Source: Marinobacter sp. F3R11 (GTDB lineage: Bacteria > Pseudomonadota > Gammaproteobacteria > Pseudomonadales > Oleiphilaceae). Taken from it: a stretch of 64,000 nucleotides of DNA. The notes below the pieces were generated by a model. That model ran no database searches and was not told where the DNA came from. It worked only from the letters and a program-made list of their open reading frames with translations. The position numbers and the translations under genes are program-made. Below are positions 20,243-30,132 of this stretch, piece by piece; the stretch's first letter is position 1, and the number at the start of each line of letters is the position of its first letter. The DNA is taken from contig NZ_QOCH01000004.1 of the NCBI RefSeq assembly GCF_003318275.1, forward strand, positions 1-64,000, written 5' to 3'.

Positions 20243-21307
20243 CTCCTGCATTCCTGCCATATCCGGATTCCGGACGACCCCTTTCTCCGTAACAATAACG
20301 TCAATAAGATCTGCAGGCGTTACATCAAACACCGGATTGAAAACCGGCACACCATCCGGAGCCAGGGGAACGCCGCCTATTTCACGAACTTCACATCCAT
20401 CACGTTCTTCAATGGGGATATCAGCACCCGACGTCAGCGACATATCCACCGTGCTGGAGGGCGCTACAACCATAAATCTCACATTGTGATGGCGTGCCAG
20501 CACCGCAAGGCTATAGGTGCCAATCTTGTTGGCAACATCGCCATTGGCAGTAATACGATCCGCTCCCACCAGAACCCACCGCACCGCACCCGCAGCTAGA
20601 ATGGCCGCAGCAGCACCATCAGCGTTTAACGTCACAGGGATATCATCCCGCATCAGCTCCCAGGCAGTAAGGCGGCTACCCTGAAGCCATGGACGAGTCT
20701 CATCCGCATAAACCCGTGTCAGTAGCTTCTTTTCATGGAGCCGGCGAATCACGCCCAACGCAGTTCCGTAACCGCCTGTCGCAAGCGCACCTGTATTGCA
20801 ATGGGTCAGCACCGAGACAGGCAGGGCGTTGTCGGCAGAGAGTCCCATTGCAGTGAGCGCGTGATCAGCCATAGCCAGGTTGCCGGCCAGGTCTTCGTGG
20901 TGGATAGCCGCAGCTTCATCCGCCAACCTTGTTTGGGCCTCACCAACAGACTCACATGAGTCAAACACCCGCTCCATTCTCTGCAAGGCCCAGAACAGAT
21001 TTACAGCGGTGGGCCGGGATGCCGATAACTCTCGTATAGCCTGCCTGATCTCAGCTTTCCAGTCGCCGCTTACGGCATTTCTGGCAGCGAGGGCAACGCC
21101 GTAGGCTGCACTGATACCAATAGCCGGTGCGCCACGCACCACCATATCCCGAATGCTCCGGGCAACGCCGGAAGCGCCTTCCAGAGATATCCAGCACTCC
21201 TGCGCTGGCAAAAGGCGTTGATCAAGCAGTTCCAGCCGGCTGCCATGCCATCTGAGGGCGACCGTACCCATTGCACGGGAGAAAGTAGATTCCGTAGGAT
21301 TATTCAT
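20231..21307 (-). CDS. mtnA: S-methyl-5-thioribose-1-phosphate isomerase
   Basis: MtnA converts methylthioribose-1-phosphate to methylthioribulose-1-phosphate in methionine salvage. The 358-residue protein has [15 protein letters not shown], the catalytic Cys in [18 protein letters not shown] and the catalytic Asp in [18 protein letters not shown]. It diverges from the MTA deaminase gene. The two share a 121-bp intergenic region with a perfect palindrome. The same mtnA/mtaD/ubiG/mupP/yciK order is known in Pseudomonas aeruginosa (PA3169-PA3173). The remaining salvage genes are not in this window. Confidence 0.95.
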   Translation of the reverse strand: MNNPTESTFSRAMGTVALRWHGSRLELLDQRLLPAQECWISLEGASGVARSIRDMVVRGAPAIGISAAYGVALAARNAVSGDWKAEIRQAIRELSASRPTAVNLFWALQRMERVFDSCESVGEAQTRLADEAAAIHHEDLAGNLAMADHALTAMGLSADNALPVSVLTHCNTGALATGGYGTALGVIRRLHEKKLLTRVYADETRPWLQGSRLTAWELMRDDIPVTLNADGAAAAILAAGAVRWVLVGADRITANGDVANKIGTYSLAVLARHHNVRFMVVAPSSTVDMSLTSGADIPIEERDGCEVREIGGVPLAPDGVPVFNPVFDVTPADLIDVIVTEKGVVRNPDMAGMQELFG

Positions 21308-21342
21308 TGCCTGGCTACCGTTTCTTAACGCTGAAAACGGCC

Positions 21343-21359
21343 AGTATAACGGTTATACT
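21343..21359. promoter_or_regulatory. Perfect palindrome in the mtnA-mtaD divergent promoter region
   Basis: AGTATAAC, one central G, then GTTATACT: an 8+1+8 perfect inverted repeat. Each half contains TATACT on one strand, so it can serve as overlapping -10 boxes for the two divergent genes (36 bp before mtnA and 69 bp before mtaD). It could equally be a shared operator. No good -35 match was found at the right distance. Confidence 0.45.
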
Positions 21360-21428
21360 TCCGAGCTACATTTCATTGTCCGGCGCACTTATACACTTTT
21401 TTGTGGCCGGCGCTGCAAGGCAGGGCTC

Positions 21429-22769
21429 ATGACGGCAGATACCATCACCGCAGCCGATATTCGTATCAACGCACGCTGGCTGATTCCCATTGAACCATCC
21501 GGAATCGTGCTTGAGCATCAGGCCGTCATTATTCAGGGCAGCCGAATTGCAGCAGTGCTGCCCACAGAAGTGGCAGATCGCGAATTCCGCACCCGTGAGA
21601 CAATCGACCTGCCCCACCACGTGGTCATGCCAGGACTGATCAACATGCACGGCCATGCAGCCATGTCACTGTTCCGCGGCATGGCGGATGATTTACCCCT
21701 GATGACCTGGTTGAACGACCATATCTGGCCGGCGGAAAGCCGTTTTATCAGCGAACAGTTTATTGCCGATGGCACACAACTGGCCATGGCAGAGATGTTA
21801 AGAACCGGCACAACAACCTTCTCGGACATGTATTTTTTCCCGGAAACTGTGGCTCAGATGGCCCATGATACCGGCATGCGCGCCCAGATCTGCTTTCCTC
21901 TGCTGGACTTCCCAACCGTATGGGGCTCGGGGCCTGAAGAATATCTTAGTAAAGGCGAAGCCCTGATAGATGCATGGAAAGGTAACGATTACATCATGCC
22001 GGCCATTGGCCCACATGCGCCTTACACCGTCTCTGACGGGCCCTTGCAAAAAGCGGTCGCGCTTTCTGAAAAAACAGGCGCGCGTATCCAGATTCATCTG
22101 CATGAAACCGAATTTGAGGTAGCCGATGCCGTGGAGAAAATGGGGAAACGCCCTACGGAACGGCTTGCAGAGCTTGGCGTTCTTGGCCCCAGAACCCAAT
22201 GTGTCCACATGACTCAGGTCAGTGATCCGGATATTGCCCTGCTTTCAGAAACCGGGGCGCATGTTATCCACTGCCCTGAATCTAATCTTAAGCTCGCCAG
22301 CGGTCTGTGCCCTGCCTACAAGCTCATGAGCCGGGGGGTTAATGTGGCGATCGGCACCGATGGCGCAGCGAGCAATAACGATCTGGACCTCTTCGGTGAA
22401 ATCCACACTGCCGCGATGGTGGCAAAAGTGGTCGCCAATGATGCAGCAGCATTCTCAGCTCATGAGGCGCTTCAGGGGGCAACACTGAATGGTGCGAAAG
22501 CCCTGGGTCGTGACCACGAACTGGGTTCACTGGTAGCAGGAAAGCTGGCAGACATTATTGCGGTTGATCTTAGTGACCCGTTTACTCAGCCGGTTTATGA
22601 TCCTGCCTCTCACCTTGTTTACAGCAATCACAGCCGCGCGGTATCTCATAGCTGGATTCACGGCGTGCCACAAGTACAGGATGGCAAGCTGACACGTATA
22701 GATGTTCCCGACCTGATGCTCCGTGTTAAGGATTGGGCAAAGCAAATCCGCCAACAACAGGCTGACTAA
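21429..22769 (+). CDS. mtaD: 5-methylthioadenosine / S-adenosylhomocysteine deaminase family protein
   Basis: A TRZ/ATZ-type amidohydrolase of 446 residues that deaminates 5'-methylthioadenosine to 5'-methylthioinosine, the first step of MTA salvage in Pseudomonas. Metal-binding motifs are [12 protein letters not shown] (HxH), [15 protein letters not shown] and [16 protein letters not shown]. The assignment over plain SAH deaminase rests on the neighbour mtnA and on shared synteny with P. aeruginosa PA3170. ubiG follows 35 bp downstream on the same strand. Confidence 0.87.
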   Translation: MTADTITAADIRINARWLIPIEPSGIVLEHQAVIIQGSRIAAVLPTEVADREFRTRETIDLPHHVVMPGLINMHGHAAMSLFRGMADDLPLMTWLNDHIWPAESRFISEQFIADGTQLAMAEMLRTGTTTFSDMYFFPETVAQMAHDTGMRAQICFPLLDFPTVWGSGPEEYLSKGEALIDAWKGNDYIMPAIGPHAPYTVSDGPLQKAVALSEKTGARIQIHLHETEFEVADAVEKMGKRPTERLAELGVLGPRTQCVHMTQVSDPDIALLSETGAHVIHCPESNLKLASGLCPAYKLMSRGVNVAIGTDGAASNNDLDLFGEIHTAAMVAKVVANDAAAFSAHEALQGATLNGAKALGRDHELGSLVAGKLADIIAVDLSDPFTQPVYDPASHLVYSNHSRAVSHSWIHGVPQVQDGKLTRIDVPDLMLRVKDWAKQIRQQQAD

Positions 22770-22804
22770 ACAAATTCCGACAGATTGATCAGGCAGAGCG
22801 CAAC

Positions 22805-23521
22805 ATGACAAACCAGAATGTGGACCGGAACGAAATTGCCAAGTTTGAAGCACTGGCCAATCGTTGGTGGGACCCCTCCAGCGAGTTCAAACCATTGCAC
22901 GACATTAACCCGCTGCGCCTCAACTACATTGACGAGCGGGTATCTCTGGCTGGTAAACGAGTAGCTGACATAGGATGTGGGGGAGGCTTGCTGTCAGAAG
23001 GCATGGCTCTGCGCGGAGCCCACGTAACCGGTATCGACATGGGCGAGTCGCCCCTGGCCGTTGCGCGTTTGCATGGCCTGGAAAGCGGAGTCAAAGTGGA
23101 CTACCAGCAAACGACTGTTGAGGAGCTTGCCCGCGATCCTGAGCATGCAGGCCAGTATGATGTCGTTACGTGCCTGGAAATGCTGGAGCATGTACCTGAT
23201 CCCGCTTCAGTCATCCAAGCCTGCTCAGCCCTCCTTAAACCCGGTGGACACATGTTTGTTTCTACCATCAACCGCAACCCGAAATCTTTCCTGTTTGCCA
23301 TTGTCGGAGCCGAATATGTGCTGAATATGCTCCCCAAAGGCACCCATGAATGGAAGAAGTTTATTCGGCCTTCGGAAATGTCCGATTACCTGCGCCACGC
23401 AGGGCTGGACGTTCGTGAACTGACAGGCATGACCTATAACCCCATTACCCGCTCCTACAAGCTGGGCCGGGATGTTGATGTAAATTATCTTATGCACGCC
23501 CGGGATATCCGTGAAAACTGA
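22805..23521 (+). CDS. ubiG: Ubiquinone biosynthesis O-methyltransferase UbiG
   Basis: UbiG carries out both O-methylation steps of ubiquinone synthesis using S-adenosylmethionine. It has 238 residues, with motif [21 protein letters not shown], the N-terminal [20 protein letters not shown] signature and the C-terminal [21 protein letters not shown]. Its stop overlaps the GTG start of mupP by 11 bases, which suggests translational coupling. Clustering with the MTA genes makes sense, because methyltransferases depend on the methionine cycle. Confidence 0.95.
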   Translation: MTNQNVDRNEIAKFEALANRWWDPSSEFKPLHDINPLRLNYIDERVSLAGKRVADIGCGGGLLSEGMALRGAHVTGIDMGESPLAVARLHGLESGVKVDYQQTTVEELARDPEHAGQYDVVTCLEMLEHVPDPASVIQACSALLKPGGHMFVSTINRNPKSFLFAIVGAEYVLNMLPKGTHEWKKFIRPSEMSDYLRHAGLDVRELTGMTYNPITRSYKLGRDVDVNYLMHARDIREN

Positions 23522-24173
23522 ACAACCCTCAACCGTCCTTTTCGATCTTGATGGCACACTGATCGACACTGCCCCGGACTTTATCCGCTGCCTTAACGAA
23601 TTGCGCCAGCAGCACGGGCTTAAAGCGTTGCCTGCGGATCTGATACGCAGATCAGTGTCCAATGGCGCACGGGCCATGGTGCAGGTGGGCTTTGGGCTGG
23701 AGCCGGAGCATCCGGATTATCTCGACAAACATACAGCATTTCTTGATCTGTATGAGGTTGGTGTCGCGGTCGAAACCCGCCTGTTCGAGGGCATGGACGC
23801 ACTGCTTCAATCATTGGAGCACAAGAGCATTCCCTGGGGCATAGTGACCAACAAACCAGTACGTTTTGCAGCCCCCCTGGTAAAAGCTCTCGGCCTGGAA
23901 GAGCGCTGTGCTTCGCTGGTATGCCCGGACCATGTCACCTTAAGAAAACCTGCTCCCGAAGCTCTTTTTCTCGCCTGCAAACAGATCGGCGCGGACCCTG
24001 CCAGAGCTGTGTATGTAGGTGATCATGAACGGGATATAGAAGCAGGTCGTAATGCCAATATGAAAACGATCGCCGTACGCTATGGCTATATCGAAGAGCC
24101 CGAAGCCGTTGATCTATGGCAAGCTGACGTCATCGCCGACACAGTCAGCGATCTCGCAAAGCTGTTACAATAA
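23511..24173 (+). CDS. mupP: HAD phosphatase, probable N-acetylmuramic acid 6-phosphate phosphatase MupP
   Basis: A HAD-superfamily phosphatase of 220 residues with motif [15 protein letters not shown], motif [10 protein letters not shown], the motif III lysine in LRKPAPEAL and motif [16 protein letters not shown]. By sequence alone it would be called phosphoglycolate phosphatase. Its position between ubiG and yciK matches P. aeruginosa PA3172, shown to be MupP, which dephosphorylates MurNAc-6-phosphate in the AmgK-MurU murein recycling route. Translation starts at a GTG inside the end of ubiG. Function is by synteny. Confidence 0.85.
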   Translation: MKTEQPSTVLFDLDGTLIDTAPDFIRCLNELRQQHGLKALPADLIRRSVSNGARAMVQVGFGLEPEHPDYLDKHTAFLDLYEVGVAVETRLFEGMDALLQSLEHKSIPWGIVTNKPVRFAAPLVKALGLEERCASLVCPDHVTLRKPAPEALFLACKQIGADPARAVYVGDHERDIEAGRNANMKTIAVRYGYIEEPEAVDLWQADVIADTVSDLAKLLQ

Positions 24174-24239
24174 CGCGCTTCTGAGCCCGATTAACTTTAA
24201 CGCACTCTGATGAACCTCAGGCTGACACGGAGACAGGTT

Positions 24240-24989
24240 ATGCAAGATTACCAGGCACCCGCGGATCTACTAAAAGATCGCATTATACTGGTGACCGGTG
24301 CAGGCAGTGGTATTGGCCGCACAGCAGCAAAGACCTATGCTGCGCACGGCGCCACAGTGATTCTTGTTGGCAGAACAGTGAGTAAACTGGAGTCGGTCTA
24401 CGACGAAATCGAAGCGGCAGGGCACCCGAAGCCAGCCATTGTGCCAATGAATTTTGAAAGCGCTACCGCAAAAAATTACGAAGAACTGGCCATGACCCTG
24501 GAAGATAACTTCGGACAGCTTGATGGCCTGTTGCACAACGCTGGCATTCTTGGCGACCGCCGCCCGGTGGAAATGTACAATCCGGAGATCTGGAACAAGG
24601 TCATGCACGTGAACGTGACGGCTCCATTCCTTCTGAGCCGGGCGATGATTCCCCTGCTACGCAAATCGGATGCAGCATCGGTAATTTTCACGTCCTCTGG
24701 TGTAGGCCGCAAAGCAAAGGCTTATTGGGGGGCCTACGCAGTATCCAAGTTTGCAGTTGAAGGACTGAGCCAGCTCCTGGCTGATGAACTGGATGACGAG
24801 CACCACAACGTGCGGGTTAACAGTCTTAATCCGGGTGCCACCAGAACCAATATGCGCGCCCATGCCTACCCCGCTGAAAACCCCCAGCAAAATCCGGCAC
24901 CGGAAGAGATTATGCCGGTTTACCTGTACCTGATGGGTAAAGACAGCGCAGGCGTAAACGGACAACAAGTGGACGCTCAACCCAAATAA
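24240..24989 (+). CDS. yciK: YciK family short-chain oxidoreductase
   Basis: A 249-residue classical short-chain dehydrogenase/reductase with the cofactor motif VTGAGSGIGRTAA near the N-terminus, NAG in LLHNAGILGDRR, the catalytic Ser in IFTSSGVGR and YAVSK. The start at 24240 (MQDYQAPADLL) is preceded by GGAGA; an in-frame ATG at 24210 is also possible. The substrate is unknown. The stop overlaps the ATG of the glutaredoxin gene (TAATG), so it belongs to the mtaD operon. Confidence 0.87.
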   Translation: MQDYQAPADLLKDRIILVTGAGSGIGRTAAKTYAAHGATVILVGRTVSKLESVYDEIEAAGHPKPAIVPMNFESATAKNYEELAMTLEDNFGQLDGLLHNAGILGDRRPVEMYNPEIWNKVMHVNVTAPFLLSRAMIPLLRKSDAASVIFTSSGVGRKAKAYWGAYAVSKFAVEGLSQLLADELDDEHHNVRVNSLNPGATRTNMRAHAYPAENPQQNPAPEEIMPVYLYLMGKDSAGVNGQQVDAQPK

Positions 24990-25222
24990 TGGACCTGCTT
25001 TTTTACACCACATCCCAATGCCACCTGTGCGAGCTCGCAGAAGCTCTGCTGGTGAACACACCAATGCCGGCTCCTGTACCCGTGGATGTTGTGGATATAG
25101 CGCAATCAGAAGAGCTGGTACAACGCTACGGCACACGGATTCCCGTGCTCCGGCGGGGCGATACCGGGCAAGAACTCGACTGGCCGTTTAACCAGGATCA
25201 GTTACTTACGTTTCTGCAATGA
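24989..25222 (+). CDS. Glutaredoxin family protein
   Basis: A 77-residue thioredoxin-fold protein with the redox pair CHLC in [16 protein letters not shown] (residues 11-14) and the conserved cis-Pro in TRIPVL. Small single-domain members of this group (DUF836) are thought to be thiol-disulfide exchange proteins, with unknown partners. It starts within the yciK stop codon (TAATG), and yaaA begins 13 bp after it. Confidence 0.85.
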   Translation: MDLLFYTTSQCHLCELAEALLVNTPMPAPVPVDVVDIAQSEELVQRYGTRIPVLRRGDTGQELDWPFNQDQLLTFLQ

Positions 25223-25235
25223 GGAATTATCTGAC

Positions 25236-26006
25236 ATGCTGATGGTTATCTCTCCCGCCAAAACCCTCGACTATGAGAGCCCGCTGGCAACGGAAACCTA
25301 TACCCAGCCCGACTTTCTGGATGACGCCTGCGAGCTGATTGATCAGTTAAAGGAACTGGAGCCCCATCAGATCAGTAACCTGATGAGCATCAGCGACAAA
25401 CTGGGTCAGTTGAACGCAGAGAGGTTCCAGAGCTGGCACACACCCTTTTCCCCTGCGAACGCCCGCCAGGCCATACTGGCGTTCAAAGGAGATGTATACA
25501 CCGGGCTGGATGCTGAAAGCTTCAGCGAGCAGGACTTCAGCTTTGCCCAAAAGCATCTGCGCATGCTGTCCGGTCTCTACGGCATACTCAAACCTCTTGA
25601 CCTGATGCAGCCGTATCGGCTGGAGATGGGAACAAAATTCGAGAACAAACGCGGCAAGGATCTTTACGCCTTCTGGGGCGACCGCCTTACCCAGGAAATA
25701 AACCGCCTGCTGAAGAACGACGACGAAGTGCTGGTAAACCTGGCTTCGAACGAGTATTTCAAAAGTCTCAGAAAAAAAGACCTTGAAAGAAGGTTGATCA
25801 CCCCCCAATTCAAGGACTGGAAGAACGGTCAATACAAAATGATCAGTTTCTACGCCAAGAAAGCCCGCGGCCTGATGTGCCGCTTCGCCATCCTGAACCG
25901 TATCACCGACGCTAACGACCTCAAAGGTTTTGACCTTGACGGCTACTATTTCAGCGAAGACCAATCTGATAAGAACAACTGGGTTTTCCTGCGGGATGAA
26001 CAGTAA
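25236..26006 (+). CDS. yaaA: Peroxide stress protein YaaA
   Basis: A DUF328/UPF0246 protein of 256 residues. In E. coli YaaA lowers free intracellular iron and limits Fenton damage during hydrogen-peroxide stress. Family signatures are [16 protein letters not shown] at the N-terminus, [12 protein letters not shown] in the middle and the C-terminal [18 protein letters not shown] precedes the start. E. coli yaaA belongs to the OxyR regulon, but no OxyR site is evident here because the gene is embedded in an operon. Confidence 0.93.
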   Translation: MLMVISPAKTLDYESPLATETYTQPDFLDDACELIDQLKELEPHQISNLMSISDKLGQLNAERFQSWHTPFSPANARQAILAFKGDVYTGLDAESFSEQDFSFAQKHLRMLSGLYGILKPLDLMQPYRLEMGTKFENKRGKDLYAFWGDRLTQEINRLLKNDDEVLVNLASNEYFKSLRKKDLERRLITPQFKDWKNGQYKMISFYAKKARGLMCRFAILNRITDANDLKGFDLDGYYFSEDQSDKNNWVFLRDEQ

Positions 26007-26030
26007 TTCAGATTGAGTTCGGAGCACGCC

Positions 26031-26231
26031 ATGAATGAAGCAGTATTTTCTCAGATCGCCATGCTGGTGCTTCTGACAGGCCTTATTGGCTGGATGGGAT
26101 TTATCGTCTGGGATCTGGCAAAAAAATCACAGGCTGGAAAGTTTGGCACCATTGCCCTGTTTACCGTACTGGGAGCAGGCGTGGTGGGTTTTATCGTTAA
26201 AACAATTCTCGTAGAGATCATGCAATTATGA
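26031..26231 (+). CDS. DUF2788 small membrane protein
   Basis: A 66-residue inner-membrane protein with two hydrophobic segments (about residues 9-30 and 40-62) around a short basic cytoplasmic loop (AKKSQAGKFG). It fits DUF2788, a family of unknown function frequent next to rdgC or yaaA in Pseudomonas-like genomes. The start at 26031 has GGAG at 6-bp spacing; an in-frame start 18 bp upstream overlaps that site. Confidence 0.75.
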   Translation: MNEAVFSQIAMLVLLTGLIGWMGFIVWDLAKKSQAGKFGTIALFTVLGAGVVGFIVKTILVEIMQL

Positions 26232-26250
26232 AAGACAAGGATCAAGCCTG

Positions 26251-27177
26251 ATGTGGTTTCGCAATGCCCGCGTTTTCCGTTTTACCAAACCCTTTGATAT
26301 CTCTGCTGAGGAGTTGGAAGAAAAGCTCAGCAACGACGCTTTCAAACCCTGCGGCCCACAGGAAACCAATCGGCAGGGCTGGGTTCCGCCTCTGGGCAAA
26401 CACGGTGAGATGCTTGTGCACAGCGCCAATGGATATCACCTGATTGCCTTGCGCAAGGAAGAAAAAATTCTGCCGGGGCCAGTAGTAAAGGATGCGGTTG
26501 AAGAGAAAGCTGAAGCCATTGAGCTTGAACAAGACCGCAAGGTTCGTCGTAAGGAAAAAGACGAAATCAAAGAGCAGGTGATGCTGGAGATGTTACCCCA
26601 GGCATTTTCCCGGAACCGCCGCAGCTTTGCTTACCTGGCTCCGAAGGATGGTGTTCTGGTTGTCGATGCAGGCTCTGCGAAACAGGCGGAAGATCTGGCT
26701 TCAACCCTGCGTAAAAGCCTGGGCTCCCTGCCTGTGCGGCCACCCGTTGTGGAACTGGCGCCAGCTTTCACATTAACAGGTTGGCTGAATGAAACCATCG
26801 ACTTGCCAGGCACTATAGTTCTGGGCAATGAATGTGAGCTGAAAGACCCCTCGGAAGACGGTGGAGTGGTTCGCTGCAAAGGCCTGGACCTGAAAGCAGA
26901 CGAGATCCGCAACCACCTGGAAGCCGGCATGCAGGTCACCAAACTGGCCCTGACCTGGGATGAGAATGTGTCTTTCATCCTCGATGAGGAGCTGGGTATT
27001 CGCCGGCTGAAATTTGGCGAAACTCTGCAGGACCAGCTCGACGACGTAGATGTGGATGATGCCGTCGCAAAATTTGACGCGGCCTTCACCCTCATGACCC
27101 TTGAACTGTCAAGACTGATCCCGGGATTGCTCGAAGCCCTGGGCGGTGAAGACCGTTCTGCAATCATTGAAGAGTAA
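26251..27177 (+). CDS. rdgC: Recombination-associated protein RdgC
   Basis: RdgC is a ring-shaped double-stranded-DNA-binding protein that limits RecA activity and helps replication-fork processing. The 308-residue length fits. The N-terminus MWFRNARVFRFTKPF, the GWVPPLG motif and the acidic C-terminal helix ending near LEALGGEDRSAIIEE are diagnostic. It is the last gene of the plus-strand run starting at mtaD and converges on pat. A strong hairpin follows 26 bp after the stop. Confidence 0.95.
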   Translation: MWFRNARVFRFTKPFDISAEELEEKLSNDAFKPCGPQETNRQGWVPPLGKHGEMLVHSANGYHLIALRKEEKILPGPVVKDAVEEKAEAIELEQDRKVRRKEKDEIKEQVMLEMLPQAFSRNRRSFAYLAPKDGVLVVDAGSAKQAEDLASTLRKSLGSLPVRPPVVELAPAFTLTGWLNETIDLPGTIVLGNECELKDPSEDGGVVRCKGLDLKADEIRNHLEAGMQVTKLALTWDENVSFILDEELGIRRLKFGETLQDQLDDVDVDDAVAKFDAAFTLMTLELSRLIPGLLEALGGEDRSAIIEE

Positions 27178-27203
27178 GTATTAAACCGGGCGAATGAACG
27201 CCT

Positions 27204-27235
27204 CCACTGACGCCTTTCGCGAAAGGTGTCAGTGG
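27204..27235. terminator. Long hairpin between rdgC and pat
   Basis: CCACTGACgCCTTT and AAAGGtGTCAGTGG pair across a CGCG loop to give a 14-bp stem with one G-T pair. It covers the pat stop codon (27229-27231). There is no T tract on either strand, so it may be a bidirectional terminator of weak type or an mRNA 3'-end protecting element. Confidence 0.5.
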
Positions 27236-29973
27236 GTCCTCTTACCCAGCCTCTCCTTCTGCCAGGCAGTTTTCGGCTCGTTCAGCACCAGCCGCAAATC
27301 CATCACTTCTTCCTCAGGGTTATACTTCACCTCAAACCCCAGGTGTTCCGCAAGCTGCAACATCGGGCGATTATCTGCCAGCACGTTACCGACCATTTCT
27401 ACCGTACCGCGGGCGCGGCAGTAATCGATCATTTTCTGCATCAGGGCTATGCCAAGGCCCTCGCCTTTCATTTTATCGTGCACCATTACCGCGAACTCGC
27501 ACTGCAGGTTATCCGCATCTGTCCAGGTTCTAACGGTACCCAGAGTTTCTTCTCCTTTACCATCTTCTCTGGGTGCGTTGGCAATAAATACCATTTCCCG
27601 GTCGTAGTCGATTTGCACCATCTGAGCAACGTCTTCCCGGGAAAAATGCTTACGATACTGGAAGAACCGGTAACGTATGGATTCCGGCGACTGCAGCTCA
27701 TGAAATGCCCGGTGCGAGGGTTCATCCTCAGCAAGGGCCGGACGAATAATTACGCGGCGCCCCGACTTGGGCAGCACAATCCACTCCTCAAGCTCTCTCG
27801 GATAAGGCTGAATAATGGGCCGGCCCGGTGTTTCAGAAAGATTGATAGCTACATTAACCGCTACTGCGCCCTGATCATTGAATAGCAGAGGCGAAATTTC
27901 CAGCCCCCGGATCTCAGGGTTGTCGATCACGATCTGGGAAAGTGTGACCAGCGTTTCGGAAACCGCCCGGATATCTGCTTCCGGCTTCAGGCTGTGTTCC
28001 TTGAGCAGCTTATACATGTATGTCCTGCGCAACAGCTCCCTGGCCAGTACCATGTTCAGTGGCGGTAGTGCAATCTGGCGGTCCGAGATTACGTTGATAT
28101 GGGCACCGGAGGCTCCACAGACTACCAAGGGGCCAAACTGGACATCCCGGGTGATACCTACACTGAACTCAATGCCGCCAACGTGCTGATAGGAGAGTTG
28201 CATGGCAAAGCCAAGGAACCCGCTAACCGGAAAATGCTTCTGATATTCCTCCATCAGAAAACGGCAGGCATCGATGATTTCAGTCTCACTACTCAGCTTC
28301 TGCATGGTGCCCTTGTAGCGGCGCTGGGCGGCTGTCAAAGTCATAAACGGCTGACAGGACTGCTCGTGAACAATCGTGACATCCACCGGTCGACGCTCAA
28401 TGGAAAATGCCTCGAGCACTTCTTCTACATCGTCACAATAAACCGTTTCAATTGCGCTGATACCGTAATTGCGAATTACGTCCCGGGCCTCCCGGCTCGA
28501 CAAATGTTTCCGCCCGGATCCAAGCGCATTCATAACCAACCGCCGGGTATTTGCATGGTCTGCAAAATGGTCGGTAAACGATTCGGGAGTTTCTGTCAGC
28601 AGGCGCTGTACTCGCTGATGCCGTACATGTTGCATAAAGGCAACAACCGCCTTCTCCGGATTGAAAAACGATGGCACACCGGCGCGATAGAACTCTTCGC
28701 GGGCATCCATCACTGTGCTCTGCCCCAGCCAGCACGTAAAGATATTGAGCCGCGTCCCCTTTGCCGCCTGAACTACCGCATCGGCAATCTGCAGACTGTC
28801 TTCCGTCAGACTGGGAGCATACAACACAAGCAAATTGGCAACTTCAGGATCTTTTGCCAGAATTTTGATCGCTTTCCCGTATAGCTCAGGTGATGCATCG
28901 TAGTTGAGATCGATCGGGTTCTTGCGTGTCCAGTACCGCGGCAGGAGTTCCGCAAGGGCAGTAACACTGGATTCCGACAGAGAGGCCAACTCCCCCCCCA
29001 GATCTGCCAGCCGGTCAACCGCCAGAACTCCGGGACCCACTCCGTTCGCCATGATTGCCAGAGATTCTCTGCGCAGAGGGCGCATGCGAGTGAGTGTTTC
29101 CAGAGCATCAAACATCTGCCCAAGCCCGTCTACCCGCAGTACACCGGCGCGCTGGAGCATGGCATCGTATATGGGATCACTGCGAACAATACCGTCGGGA
29201 AGCTCATGAGGCAGCCACTCGGATTCGGGCACTCGTCCGGATTTAACCGCAATCACAGGTTTTGTTCTGGAGGCTACCCGCACCGCCGACATAAAGCGCC
29301 GGGCGTTTGGAATATGCTCAATGTGCAGGAGAATTGCGCGGGTCTGGGTGTCCTGGGCCAGGTAATCAATCAAATCATCATGATCGATGTCCATGCCATC
29401 ACCAAGGGTGAGGAAATAGGAAAAACCAACTCCACGTGCAAACGCCCAGTCAATCACCGAACTGGCAATGGTGCCCGACTGTCCCACAAACGCCACGCGA
29501 CCGGGCAGAACCCCCATATGAGCATAAGTGGCGTTCAGGCTTCTGGCAGGAACCATAAAGCCAATCGTGTTCGGCCCGAGAACCCTTATACCGGTTTCCT
29601 TTGCCGCATCCCGAACCGCATACATCAACGGTTTTCCCGTTTTACTGTGGGTACGGGACATCCCGCCAGTCATCACAATTGCGGCGCGCACACCAGCTTC
29701 GCCCAGGCGCCTGATTGTCTTGGCCACTGTATCCGGTGGCGTACAGACAATGGCAAGGTCCGGTGAAAACTCCATTTTGGAGACTTTTTTAACGCAGGGT
29801 ACGCCGTGGACATTTTCATAATCGTTCTGGTTGACCACCAGAAGCTTGCCGGGATAGCCGCCACTCATCAGGTTCCGCAACACCATGCCGCCGAGGTTGT
29901 CTGCCCGTTCAGATGCCCCTATCACCGCTATTGACGCAGGATTGAACAGACTTTCCAGATACCGGGTGCTCAA
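27229..29973 (-). CDS. pat: Pat-type protein lysine acetyltransferase (acyl-CoA synthetase-like/GNAT fusion)
   Basis: A 914-residue protein of the PatZ/YfiQ type, which acetylates lysines on metabolic enzymes such as acetyl-CoA synthetase. The N-terminal two thirds is an NDP-forming acyl-CoA synthetase-like region: a CoA-binding domain starting NPASIAVIGASERADNLGG, a ligase-CoA domain and an ATP-grasp-like part. The C-terminal GNAT domain (about 745-890) holds the acetyl-CoA loop around MKGEGLGIALMQKM. It is back to back with a deacetylase-family gene. Distinct from true acetate-CoA ligase because of the GNAT domain. Confidence 0.9.
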   Translation of the reverse strand: MSTRYLESLFNPASIAVIGASERADNLGGMVLRNLMSGGYPGKLLVVNQNDYENVHGVPCVKKVSKMEFSPDLAIVCTPPDTVAKTIRRLGEAGVRAAIVMTGGMSRTHSKTGKPLMYAVRDAAKETGIRVLGPNTIGFMVPARSLNATYAHMGVLPGRVAFVGQSGTIASSVIDWAFARGVGFSYFLTLGDGMDIDHDDLIDYLAQDTQTRAILLHIEHIPNARRFMSAVRVASRTKPVIAVKSGRVPESEWLPHELPDGIVRSDPIYDAMLQRAGVLRVDGLGQMFDALETLTRMRPLRRESLAIMANGVGPGVLAVDRLADLGGELASLSESSVTALAELLPRYWTRKNPIDLNYDASPELYGKAIKILAKDPEVANLLVLYAPSLTEDSLQIADAVVQAAKGTRLNIFTCWLGQSTVMDAREEFYRAGVPSFFNPEKAVVAFMQHVRHQRVQRLLTETPESFTDHFADHANTRRLVMNALGSGRKHLSSREARDVIRNYGISAIETVYCDDVEEVLEAFSIERRPVDVTIVHEQSCQPFMTLTAAQRRYKGTMQKLSSETEIIDACRFLMEEYQKHFPVSGFLGFAMQLSYQHVGGIEFSVGITRDVQFGPLVVCGASGAHINVISDRQIALPPLNMVLARELLRRTYMYKLLKEHSLKPEADIRAVSETLVTLSQIVIDNPEIRGLEISPLLFNDQGAVAVNVAINLSETPGRPIIQPYPRELEEWIVLPKSGRRVIIRPALAEDEPSHRAFHELQSPESIRYRFFQYRKHFSREDVAQMVQIDYDREMVFIANAPREDGKGEETLGTVRTWTDADNLQCEFAVMVHDKMKGEGLGIALMQKMIDYCRARGTVEMVGNVLADNRPMLQLAEHLGFEVKYNPEEEVMDLRLVLNEPKTAWQKERLGKRTH

Positions 29974-30132
29974 GCTGACTCTCCTTAAACAGGTGTTTTC
30001 CCTATCTTATGCATAGACGATCCGATGTGAAATGCCTATTGCCTCATATAAGACCAAAGAAACACAGCGCCATCAGAATATCCCTGATAAAATCACAGAG
30101 AATACAAGTATAGTCGGGGCGTTTCGAGATCT

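Noticed and set aside
30000..30132. CRP/Vfr site between pat and the deacetylase gene
   Set aside because: Only a TGTGA half site is present, without the partner half at 6-bp spacing.
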